From Pegoplata infirma (lineage: Eukaryota; Arthropoda; Insecta; Diptera; Anthomyiidae): 64,000 nucleotides of DNA. Position 1 is the first letter of the stretch; each line of letters begins with the position of its first letter. Below are positions 34,401 to 43,945 of this stretch, one piece after another. Made by a program: the position numbers and the translations under genes. The stretch covers positions 58,598,844-58,662,843 of the forward strand of contig OY992540.1 in assembly GCA_963921195.1 (NCBI GenBank). The letters run 5' to 3'. Below the pieces are notes generated by a model, which was given only the letters and a program-made list of their open reading frames with translations, had not been told where the DNA came from and did not search any database.

Positions 34401-34620
34401 ATCTGTAAATGGTGTAGTAGATCACATCCTTTTGTTGTTAATTGCCCATTTGATCGCGTTTCAAAGAAGGTTCGTTTATCAGTCGAACTAGCCGTATATG
34501 GAATAATCTCCTCGCAAAGGTCTTCCCAATTTCTTTCAATGTAGATAAATTTAAGTCAAATATCCACAAACACTACTCCCTCTTTCCTCCTCCTCATAAC
34601 TTAAAATGTTATATTTATAT
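31500..34620 (+). pseudogene. Decayed non-LTR retrotransposon R2 (endonuclease + reverse transcriptase)
   Basis: The longest copy of the family. In order: CETQIREEADPQYFHIPG (about 31650-31710) and YVRNDVV near 31755, early endonuclease blocks; SEIVVAGDFNVRN (31968-32007), with the endonuclease D and N; NKSPGPDGIKP (about 32854-32886), RT start; YRSIAKCTALSKVMESI (about 32997-33047); VAVDISKAFD (33197-33226), with the first catalytic aspartate; SFEDDSNICHSF (about 33399-33434), the catalytic DD with A changed to E; SDLLTIYTTNIRPKMEYNS (about 33750-33810); and FNVDKFKSNIHKHYSLFPP near 34540-34600, the C-terminus. The order endonuclease-RT without RNase H fits the jockey/CR1 group. Many stops and frameshifts; foldback element Q interrupts it at 33976. 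Opposite in strand to the host exon. Confidence 0.8.
33976..34414. mobile_element. Foldback element Q: palindrome built of a ~21-bp minisatellite
   Basis: The ends CACCATTTACAGATGTAATT and (inverted) the same are flanked by TA (33974-33975, 34415-34416). The left arm is head-to-tail GTAATTCGAAGATTCCATTT units, the right arm the inverted unit, with a short centre (ATATGAACTGAATTTCC). It interrupts the C-terminal region of R2. Noncoding; would fold into a long hairpin. Confidence 0.85.
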
Positions 34621-35254
34621 GACATAATTCTCATTCAGTTACCAAGTTTATTCATGGTAGGGTACCACTGAAAAAAAAAAAACTGTACAACATTTAAAAT
34701 CAATACATTGTAAATTGTTTTTGTGGTTAAAAACAAGTGTCAAAATATTGTTGAATATATATAAATATATTTTGTTTATATTTTGTTGATTATGTTTGGT
34801 AAAAATAAAACAAATTTTTACCACATTTAAATAAAAAAAATTATAAAATATAGACAAAATAAAATATATGTATTTGTATATTTTAGATAGAATTAAAATC
34901 AGAAAAAATAGAATAATATTGCATCAATATCATTAATAACCATAACACGGGGTAAATATTTGCATGCATAGATATTTTAATTTGCAAAATGCATTTATAT
35001 TTATATTCCAATTATTAATACAAAAATAAATTTTACTTGTTAAATAAATAAATAAAATTATTAAATGCAATTTGTAAATATGTACAAATTTTAGACAAAT
35101 ATTTTGTGAATTGTATAATCAATTTTAAACCACAATAATTTGAAATTGTAAATAAGATTTTTAAAAAACTTTTAGACATTTTACAAGGTGTTTTAAAGTA
35201 AAAAACGAGGATAACAAACTTACATAAAGTGTAATAAAAAATTATGCCTTTCCT
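34621..35254. other. Unassigned AT-rich region
   Basis: Very AT-rich; open frames here are composition artefacts. Confidence 0.5.
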
Positions 35255-35713
35255 ACGCTCACAACAGTAATTTTCCAATCACGCACACTTATGAACTTTA
35301 TTTTTCTACTCACACTCACTCACAATCACGTAAGTAAATTTAAGACAACTCACAGTCACGTGCATCACACAAGCTTCACTCACACTCACGTAGACTCAAA
35401 CTCACGAAACTCTTTTTTATAAAAAAAGGTTTTTTAATTTTTTTTTTTTGCTTTTTTTGAGAAAAAATTTAAAATTTAGCAAAATTTTATATTTTTTTCG
35501 CTTTTTTCAGGACATATTAAATATAAAGAGAGAGCAAATTATGCAAACTCATGCAACAAAATCGACTCACGCAAAAGTCTTACTCACGCACACTCACTAC
35601 CGCAATTGTTTTTACTTCTCACACTCACTCACGATCACCTAAGTAAAATTGAGTTCAGTTACACTCACACGTGATCATCACGATATAATCTGCTCATGTG
35701 CCCATCTCTAGTA
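35255..35713. mobile_element. hAT-like MITE family L, copy L2 (left end lost)
   Basis: ACTCACACTCACTCACAATC arrays flank a central stretch as in L1. The right end CTCATGTGCCCATCTCTA is intact at 35713. Family C sequence (ACATACTGTGGTTCGAGGGT) follows, so it probably went into a C element. Confidence 0.7.
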
Positions 35714-35865
35714 CATACTGTGGTTCGAGGGTATAAATTTTTTTTTTCTTTCTATAGAAAATATTTCCTTCTGTAACTAAAATTATGTTAAAATGACGAG
35801 TCGAATTAAGTGTTTTTTCCCCTGAGTTCTGAAAACCTCTAATATAAAAATTATTTGTATTTGTA

Positions 35866-36335
35866 CAGTCGAACCCGGTTATAACGAACTCCGAGGGACC
35901 AGTAAAAATAGTTCGTTATAAGCGGGGTGTATTTTTTATCAACCTAGTTTTATTTCCAAAAAAAATAGATCTAGTTTTGTTTAATTTGATGTTTTTTCCG
36001 TCAATAAACTACTTATTGAGAAGAAATCATTAAAAATATAAATAAATTTTATCAAAATTATAATATAGACCAAAAAATTCCAACCTTTTGTTGGTTTGAT
36101 AAACATGATTGCCACATATTAAAAAATATTTATGGGGGTTCGTTATAAAAAGGTAAATATACATGAAATTATGTTCGTGGGACCATAATAAGCAGTTAGT
36201 TTTAACCGAGGATTCGTTATATCCGAGTTCGTTATAAAAGAAGTATTTTGTGTGAAAATTGATGCTAAAACGTCGGGACTTTAGTTATAACCGAGAATTC
36301 GTTATAACCGAGTTCGTTATAACCGAGTTTGACTG
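35866..36335 (+). mobile_element. pogo-like MITE copy 3, complete (470 bp, TA duplication)
   Basis: The ends CAGTCGAACCCGGTTATAAC and (inverted) CAGTCAAACTCGGTTATAAC are flanked by TA at 35864-35865 and 36336-36337. Near both ends, and most strongly at the right, the unit GTTCGTTATAACCGAG is repeated. It is the reference copy for 1-405, 28351-28644 and 50031-50486. No transposase. Confidence 0.9.
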
Positions 36336-36540
36336 TATAAAAATTGTGGTTATGAGTAACCAAATAAAATATGTAGAACATGTTTCAACAGAATAACAAA
36401 TTTACTTTAAAAATGTCACATTAGAGTGACATTTTTTCTTCAACTTTTGATTTTAGCAAATGTCCAGGCAAATACAATCGGATTTAATAAATCCTGGCGA
36501 TCAAAATTTGGGATTTTTGAAAATTAAAAAAAAAAAAAAT
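36336..36540. other. Unassigned spacer
   Basis: It includes ATGTCACATTAGAGTGACAT, a short palindrome at 36413-36432. Nothing else. Confidence 0.45.
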
Positions 36541-37216
36541 AGTAAGAAAATGTAGTCGGGAAAGGCCGACCATATAATACCCTACAAATGAGTTTCACGA
36601 TAAATGGGTCCCAAGTCCAAACATGGACCGATTGGATCTAACTTTTGTCAAATCTTTAATGAGTGCAAAAAACACTCACAAACCAAATTTGAGTGAAAAA
36701 GGTTTCTATTTGTTGAAACTAAACCGCTGTAACTAAAAATCGGGCGAAATTTTCACTAGTACCTAAGTCCAAAAATTATCCGATTATAAACAGATTTGAT
36801 TTGGTTATTCAAGTAAGCGGTTCAACATACACAAACGAAATTTTAACCAAATATTTTACATTTTCATGAAGTTTGATAGATTTATGTGAATATCGGGAAG
36901 ATGGTGAATGGTGATTTGTGAATTTAAAACACGTTTACCTGCCAACTTTCGAAAGAATATCTATTATATTTACGGTTATTAGAGTCATTTCAATCAAAAT
37001 TAAAGAGGACCTTTGTATGGGGGCTGGGTCTAAACATGGACAGATTTTTTCCAATTTCAATATGCTTCGTCCTTGGGCCAAGGACCACTTAAGTGTACGG
37101 ACAGACGGACATCGCAAAACGGTTGAAAATATGATTCTGAGTCGATCGGTATACTTAAAAGTGGGTCTAGGACCAATATTTTGGCTAGTTACTAACATCA
37201 GCACAAACTCATTATA
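36541..37216 (-). mobile_element. mini-me-like element, family D, copy 7 (end replaced by E4)
   Basis: Reverse D sequence from TAGTCGGGAAAGGCCGACCA and AATACCCTACAAATGAG to CACAAACTCATTATA at 37216, where E4 starts at a TA. The final ~25 bp of D are not seen after E4. Confidence 0.7.
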
Positions 37217-37660
37217 CACACAAAAAATTATGTCATTAACTGTTTGTAGTTTATTAAAAAAGTTTTACGTTTTGTCGTTTTTAAAAGAAAAACCATTTGT
37301 TTAATGTTCAGTTTTTTTCAAATGACTATTTCTGCTCTTTGTTTCTAAAATAACAACATAAAAAATAAAGACTTTCAGAAGCATTAAATTTTTAAAGTCA
37401 TTTATTTTTGTTCTGTAAGTAAAAATAAGTGATTCTTGTAATTTTTAATGTTTTGTGAATGTTATTTTATTTATTAAATCATTAGTTTTTACCTACTTGT
37501 GTGGGTTATTTTTTTGAAGAAGAAAAATTAAAAAAAATATTTATAGAAATATAAAAACATGTTTGTATAAAGTGACTTTGGCACGATGGGTAGAGTGTCT
37601 GGCCAGAATGTAGTTGATTGCGGGATCGATTTCCCAAAATTTTGTTAAAAGTTTTTTAAA
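37217..37660 (+). mobile_element. TIR element family E, copy E4 (truncated at right)
   Basis: It begins CACACAAAAAATTATGTCAT after TA. It contains the family E interior in the opposite orientation to E2 and a tRNA-like module at 37579-37633 (plus strand; TGGCACGATGG, then GGATCGATTTCC 44 nt later). The other TIR is missing. Confidence 0.75.
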
Positions 37661-37699
37661 TTGTTCTGCATTTATTGTTGACCTGTTTTGAATAATATT

Positions 37700-37936
37700 T
37701 TAGGGGAGGGGGCCCCTGTAGGCTAATTGGTAGCGTGCTAGCCTATGAAACAAGGGGTCGTGGGTTCGATTCGCACCAAAACCCTTGGTCGATTTCGATA
37801 CAACGAGACGACGGTCATTGTTACCAGTTCTCGGTTAGGTTAAAAATTATTTAAAATGAGTTGTAAATAAAAATTGGAAAAATAAATAAAAATTGATCAT
37901 TGGATCAAAAAAAAAATTATTATTATTATTATTGTA
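37700..37936 (+). ncRNA. tRNA-derived SINE-like sequence
   Basis: GCCCCTGTAGGCTAATTGG at 37710-37732 holds an A-box-like TAGGCTAATTGG; GGTTCGATTCG, a near-perfect B box, starts 44 nt after it. TGGTAGCGTGCTAGCC resembles a tRNA D arm. A ~70-bp tRNA-unrelated body follows, then A-rich sequence and an ATT repeat at 37917-37934, as in SINE tails. The acceptor stem does not pair, so it is not a working tRNA gene. Confidence 0.6.
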
Positions 37937-38023
37937 GGGGTTTGTTTGGCTTAGGGTCATGAAAATTATAATAAAAAATCTGCAAAATTTTTGTATTTTT
38001 AATTTTGTTTTGTTATTTTTCCT

Positions 38024-38064
38024 TCCGATATTTCGACCAAGCATCGATGGTCATCATCAGGGTA
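38024..38064 (-). ncRNA. Hammerhead-ribozyme-like motif 1
   Basis: Minus strand: CTGATGA (38060-38054), a hairpin stem TGACCA...TGGTC with loop between, then GAAA (38034-38031) and TATCGG. CUGAUGA - stem II - GAAA is the hammerhead core. The closing stem III and the UH cleavage site are not evident, so it may be a relic or a coincidence. Confidence 0.4.
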
Positions 38065-38099
38065 TTTAAAACACTGTAATATGTAACTGTAACTTAACA

Positions 38100-39180
38100 G
38101 TTGATGAATATGTTAAGCAGTGAGGAAGTTTCGACTTTTTGTAATTTTTAAAAAATTTGATAAAACAAAAAATGAGACAACATTTCCTTTAAAATTTATT
38201 TGGCGCCCTTTGAACAAAGTTTTGGTGTTTTAGAAAATTTTTACCAAAAACTCTAGACTTTGATCGAACATGAAAGTTATTCTAAAAAAATAAAAATCCA
38301 TCGAGCTCGAGGCCAATGTTTTCTTGAAAATAAATAATCTTTTATCTCATTCCAATATTTCGATCCTCTTTGAAGATCATCATCAAAGAGGATCGAAATA
38401 TTGGAATGGAATTAAAGAATATTTATTTACAAGAAAACACTGGCCTCGAGCTCCATAAATTTTTATTTATTTAAAATTGAAAAGGTTCAACAATAACAAC
38501 TTTAATAAGTTTGTCTAAATCTCTATAAAATAGACAGTGGAAAAAGTTTTTGAGATTTAAAAAAAAATTGAACGTGGAAAAAACCTCCATTTAGAAAACT
38601 TTTTGACAAAATTAAAAAGGCGATATCTCGAAAACCGCTCGACCGATTTAAGAAATTTTTTGATATTCAAAAACAGTATCGCAAGATATTTTTTTTTTAT
38701 TTTTTAAAAATCTAAAACATTGGTAAAAAATTTTCAAAAAAAATCAAATTTTCAAAAAATCCGAAGGGCGCCGCGGGTTTAAAAGATCGGATTTTGCTTA
38801 AACTAAGTTTAAATGAAAGACTGCCTCAAGCTCTTTGAGATCGTCAAGGGAAAGAGTTTTTAAGATTATTTTTTAAAAATTTCTTGAACGTAGGAAAAAA
38901 CCTCAATTTTGTGCAAATTTCAAATAGCGATATTTCGAAAACCGTTCGACCGTTTTATTTTTTTTTTTCTGATATTCGTGTTCAGCGCATCACAATTAGT
39001 AACTATGAACAAAACAAAATGCTTAATTTCCGATTTGTCTCAAATTTGTATCACTTAAGTTTTAGGTCTAGGAGAATGAAAATTTGCCTGGATGTTCAAA
39101 ATGGAAAGAAAAATTTTTTTGCCATACAAAAAATGCCAGTCTAATGTCATATGAGTGTGACAGAAAAACATGACACTAAC
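38100..39180. repeat. Dispersed repeat S, copy 2 (contains a long palindrome)
   Basis: It has the family phrases CGATATCTCGAAAACCGCTC, TTTTTTGATATTCAAAAACA, GGTTTAAAAGATCGG and later GTTCGACCGTTTTATTTTTT and ATGCCAGTCTAATGTCAT. It includes the palindrome at 38288-38468. Origin unknown. Confidence 0.5.
38288..38468. repeat. Near-perfect palindrome, 86-bp arms, 9-bp loop
   Basis: The left arm 38288-38373 and right arm 38383-38468 match at about 90%, e.g. CCAATATTTCGATCCTCTTT against its exact complement, around the loop AGATCATCA. The centre contains a second hammerhead-like pattern on the minus strand (TTGATGA ... GAAATATTGG). Confidence 0.85.
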
Positions 39181-40850
39181 ATAGAAAATTTGAATAACAA
39201 TTGTTGTTAATCGAATTCAATGAAAAATTATTAAACAGAATATATTATTTAAATAAAACAAAAACTGATTAAATAAATCTCACTGATACAATATTTAAGT
39301 TTTTTTTTAAATTGGCATGCAAGCTTATTAAGCAGTTTTTAAGATAATTTTATACGTGAGGTTTTTTGAATTTATAATTCTCATTTAGTCTATAAATGAG
39401 CAACAAATCGAATTACAATCTCACAATTTGTAATTTTTTCTTTATAATTTTCAGTTTCACGTATTTTAAATATTGTGGCTCATTTATTAATTAAACAAAT
39501 TTAAAATCAACTTTATAGGAAATTTTTTTTTACCATAATTCTCATTTGGTTTGGTTATAATAACAAAAAATCGAATTACAATTTTACAAATTGTTATTTT
39601 ATCTGAATATGTTTTTGTTTCCCCGTATTTTTAAATATTGTTGCCCATTTACCAGTTGTTGTTATTATTATTATTTATTTGATGTATTTAATAAACAATT
39701 ATTTAAATATTTCATAAATAACAGAACAACTGTATTGTTACATAAAATAACTGTTATTTTTCAATATATCGAAATGTAAAATAAGTGAGATTAATAAAAT
39801 CAGCTTAGCCGAATGATGAATAGCCTCTATTTATAAAGGGAAAATTGAACAATTCTACGACTGGTTAAAATAGGAATGATGAGAGAATTGATCAAAGAAG
39901 CACATATTGTGGGAAAAATATGTCAATCAGAAAGAACGTGCATTAAGAAAAAAAGTTTTCAAATCAAGCAAAAACAATCTCATATTAATAATAAAACAAT
40001 GACAAAAGTCAACAAAGTTTGTTTCTTCTCAATTTAAAAATATTAATTTTTAAATTAAAGTTGTTTTTTATTCGACCTTTCAGATTTAATATATAAAAAA
40101 TAAAGTTGTTTGACCTCGAGCTTGAACAACTTTATTTTTTACATATTTAATTTCATGTTTTCAACTTAAAACAAACTGGTATGGAATTTTGAAACAAAAA
40201 TATTATTTTAAAATTAATCAATTTTAATTTAAAAAATATTAGATTTTTTAATAAAAATTAACATACTTAAAATAATATTGAACATTTTTGATTTAAATAT
40301 GTTTTTTTTTTCAGTGAGATCAACATCTTTTGTAATAAAAAATGCATCTTAATTTATTTAAAGGAACGGGGCAACCACGGGAGACTTAAAAAATGTCCAC
40401 TGTAATTCTTTTCATTATGTTACAAACGGCATTTAAAACTTAATAACCCCAAATATTTTTTTAAGGCATATAAAACTGTATTTTTTTGTGATTTTTTATA
40501 TTTTTTTGTAGATGTGTATGTAAATTAATAAAATGACAATGTTTTGGAGGTAAATGTTGTGTAAAACATACAAGATTTTTTTTTTGTTATTTATATTTTT
40601 TGCTACAATTAATATGCAAACAATTTATGCTCGACTTGTAAAAAAAAATATGCAAAAAAGCAATGATAGTGATGAAATGGAATTATGAAACACATACTAC
40701 TCAATGACATGAAAAAAATGTTCTTTGTGTCCAACCTTTTGCTAGGTAGGGGTTAAAAATAATTTAAAACTGCTTTAGGGGCATAATGATTTTTTAACCA
40801 TTGTTTTAATTTTTATGACTTCAGTCATAAATATATCTTGCGGCACATCG
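39181..40850. other. Unassigned AT-rich region, 1.7 kb
   Basis: No gene or named repeat. Two GTAATTTTTTC / CGAATTACAA-type phrases recur at about 39410 and 39565. A hairpin is at 40084-40157 (separate entry). Confidence 0.5.
40084..40157. repeat. Palindrome, ~30-bp arms
   Basis: AAAAAATAAAGTTGTT and AACAACTTTATTTTTT face each other around TGACCTCGAGCTTG. The CCTCGAG centre recalls the arms of the 38288-38468 palindrome. Confidence 0.65.
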
Positions 40851-41258
40851 TATTTGTTAATTTTAATGCGCTGAAACCGAATATAGAAAAAATTAAAATT
40901 CGTCGAACGGTTTTCGAGATATCGCTATTTGACGGTTTTTCCTACGTTCAACAAATTAAAAAAAATCTCAAAATTTCTTTCCCTTAACTTTTTTATAGAC
41001 CTTGAGACAATATATTATTTTAAATAAATTTGATCAAAATTTGATCGTTTTGGATTTTTGGAAAATTTTCAACAACATTTTAGATTTTTTAAAAATTAAA
41101 AAAAAAAAATCGAAATCTTGTTTTTATTAATTTTAGCATGGTAAAAACGAATATCAAACATTTTCTAAAATCGGTCGAGCGGTTTTCGAGATATTCCCAT
41201 TTAAAATTTGTCAAAAAATTTCCAAAATGGCGGTTTTTCCTAAGTTCAAGAATTAAAA
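40851..41258. repeat. Dispersed repeat S, copy 3
   Basis: ATTCGTCGAACGGTTTTCGA, GACGGTTTTTCCTACGTTC and AAAATGGCGGTTTTTCCTAA match copies 1 and 2. Confidence 0.55.
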
Positions 41259-41993
41259 ACAAGTGAGAGTGTTAAATTTGGCCGTGCCGAATCTTTCATA
41301 CCCTCCAACACGTAAAAAAACAAGTAAGAGTGTTAAATTCGGCTGGGCCGAATCTTTTATACCCTCCAAAATGTAAAAAAAAAATTCAGGGGCGTCTGTT
41401 TTTTGGGAGGGGGCGGGGTTTGGGGGTTTGGTGGGAGATCTTGGGGGACACCTTCCCCTTGCAATAGATGTTAGCAAATGAATTTATTATGATTCTTCCA
41501 ATTATTTAATTCAATAAATAATTATTAAAATACATTTTTATATCCACGCCCACAAAAGGGGCGGGTCAAACCTTTTTTTAATTTTTTTTTATCCGCTAGG
41601 TCCACATGCAGGGTTTTGAGCTTCCTCTGACATAAAAATGTTGTATTTGCTTAAAAAAAGTACAAAAAACCCTTCAAAAAATACCGTTTTTCAGAGGTTG
41701 GTTTAGTTCTCCAAGGGGGAACTTTTTTCCCCTTGGTCCGATTTTGCCCATTTCCGAAATTAAACTTCCTAGGAATATAAGACATATTCGTGCCAAACCT
41801 TGAAAGCCTAGCTCTTTTATTTTGGACTGTATCGTGTCCTCTACAGACGGACAGACTGACGGACATCGCTAGAATGTCTTAGAATCGATCACTGATCAAT
41901 AATATACTTTATGGGATCCTAGACCGATATTTCGATGCGTTACACACGGAATGACAAAGTGAGTATACCCCCATACTGTGGTTGGAGGGTATA
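41259..41993 (-). mobile_element. mini-me-like element, family C, with doubled 3' end
   Basis: Reverse orientation. At the left the terminal block appears twice in a row, 41259-41310 and 41321-41372: ACAAGTGAGAGTGTTAAATT / CCCTCCAACACG, then ACAAGTAAGAGTGTTAAATT / CCCTCCAAAATG. Each carries a hairpin (GCCGTGCCGAATC; GGCTGGGCCGAATC). It then runs through the core (41870-41925) and GTCY complement (41846-41866) to GGTTGGAGGGTATAA. Confidence 0.8.
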
Positions 41994-42187
41994 AAAAAGT
42001 CCTAACATTTTTTCATTGACTTGAGACAAACTTTTATTTAAACTTTATTTGAGCCAAATCATACTGCTTTAAGCCATGGCGCCCATCGATCAAGGTTTGG
42101 AGTTTTTGATGAAAATTTTCTGAAAAACCAAAACTTTGAGCGAAGAGCTCACGGCTAATGATCGGATTTGGTTAAAATTAATTTTAA
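41994..42187. repeat. Dispersed repeat S, copy 4 (fragment)
   Basis: AAGCCATGGCGCCCATCGAT and GAGCCAAATCATACTGCTTT match copy 1 around 17440-17480. Confidence 0.5.
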
Positions 42188-43610
42188 ACAAGTAGAAAAG
42201 TTAAATTCGACTTGGCCGAATTTACGAATACCCTCCACAATGCCCTTTTTAAGTAATAGTAAATTTTCTAACGTGAAAAATAACAATTTTGATTAGAAAT
42301 ATTTTATTTTGTGTAAAAAAACTTTTTTTTTTTAGTAATTTTTGAAAAAAAAAAAAAATTTGCTAAATTTTTTTTGAGTGTAAATTTTTTTTTCATTGTA
42401 AAATTTTTTTCGAGTGTATATGTTTTTTAAGTGTTAAAATATTTTTGAGTGACAAAAATACGTTGTAAAATATTTTTGAGACTAACGTTTTTAAAACATG
42501 TTTAACGGGATTTCAACACGTGAATTGAAACAAATCTGAAATTCATGGTTTTGCTAATAACTGGACCGATTTGGCTGAAATTCAATACGAACTAAGGGAA
42601 ACGAAAAATATATGTTCTAAGCTGCAGCATCCTCAGAATTGCCTTTCGAAAGTTAGCGCGTTTTTTATCTCGTAAATTCACGAAAACCCCTTGCCGAAAT
42701 TCAGTCTTTTGCTCATAACTTTTGAACCACTGAACCAATTTCGCTGAATTGCAATACCAACCTGACCAGCACTCAAAAAATTATGTTATTAACTGTTTGT
42801 AGTTTATTTTAAAAGTTTTCCGTTTAGTCGTTTTTAAAAGAAAAAACATTTGTTTGATGTTCAATTTTTATTAATGACTTCTTCAGTCCTTTGTTTTAAA
42901 AATAACACACTACAAAATAAAGACTTTCATTAACATTTAATTTTTAAAGTCATTTATTTTTGTTCTGTAAGTAAAAACTACTGATTATTCTTTTGATTTT
43001 TAATGATTTGTGACAGTAATTTTTTTTTTAATTGTTGGTATTTTTTAATGAAATATCATTAGTTTTTACCTACACAAATCAGTAATTTTTTTGTAGAAAA
43101 AAAAAATCAAAAAATTATTTATAGAAATATAAAAACATGTTTGTATCAAGTGACTTTGGCACGATGGGTAGAGTGTCTGGTCAGATACGGTTGCGGGATC
43201 GATTCCCCAAAAATTTTATTAAAAATTAAAAAAAAAATATTTCAATAAAAAATTGTAAAAAATTATCTACGAAATCATTAATTTTTATTGTTTTCGTAGG
43301 TTATTTTTTTGAAATTTGTTGGTAAAAATAACAGAACTATCATTAATTTTTAATGTTTTCGTTGGTTATTTTTTTCGAATTTGTTGGTAGAAAAGAGTGA
43401 AAAAAACGTAATTTTTTAATGTTTAATGTTATTTATTTTAGAAAATTTTGTCAACAGTAAAAAATAAATGTTGATGTTTGTTAAAACAAATGAATAATTA
43501 CTGGGATGGTTTTCAATTGTTTATTCACTGGTTTTAAGTGTGGTTTTCATTTGTTTTTGCCTACAAAATATTTTGAGTGAGGTAAATGCCCAACATATGT
43601 GCCAAAAAAA
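42188..43610 (-). mobile_element. mini-me-like element, family A, split by E5
   Basis: It starts ACAAGTAGAAAAG, then ATTCGACTTGGCCGAAT and ATACCCTCCACAATGCC, reverse family A through to GCAATACCAACCTGACCAG at 42779. After E5 it resumes AGGTAAATGCCCAACATATG for only ~25 bp. The start with the core is missing. Confidence 0.75.
42780..43579 (+). mobile_element. TIR element family E, complete copy E5 (800 bp, AG duplication)
   Basis: The ends CACTCAAAAAATTATGTTAT and (inverted) CACTCAAAATATTTTGTAGG are flanked by AG (42778-42779, 43580-43581); the uninterrupted A sequence at 5499-5511 has a single AG. The tRNA-like module is at 43157-43206 (plus), with the two boxes 39 nt apart after a small deletion. 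Confidence 0.85.
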
Positions 43611-43679
43611 TTTGCACGGACATTCAAAATAGGAAAACAATTTTTTTTGCCATTCAAAAAATGCCAGTGTAATATGGCA

Positions 43680-43945
43680 CACACAAAAGAAAATTGCCAA
43701 TGAACGAAATTCATAGTATTTATGAACACATTCATAAAAATTCATTAATTTTTTCATAATACTTTTAAACTTTTTCATAGTACATATTTATGAATAAATC
43801 ATAATATGTTGAAATAGGAAATATTTAACATTTTTTCATAAATACTATGAAAAAGTTAAAAAATTTAATGAAAAAGTTCATACATTTTTATGTATTTGTT
43901 TATAAATACAATGAATTTCGTTCATTGGCAAATTTTTTTTCTGTG
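43680..43945. mobile_element. TIR element W (266 bp, ~48-bp TIRs)
   Basis: The ends CACACAAAAGAAAATTGCCA and (inverted) CACAGAAAAAAAATTTGCCA continue as ATGAACGAAATTCAT on both sides. The whole element is a string of TTCATAAATA / TATTTATGAA phrases. CA flanks both ends. Noncoding. Confidence 0.75.

Noticed and set aside
36918..37304. 128-codon frame, the second longest in the window
   Set aside because: It runs across family D and the start of E4; the same D phrases translate similarly at 28136-28369 because the element is repeated, not because it codes.
37710..37785. Functional tRNA gene
   Set aside because: The promoter boxes are present but the acceptor arms do not pair and the T-stem has a mismatch; better explained as a SINE head.
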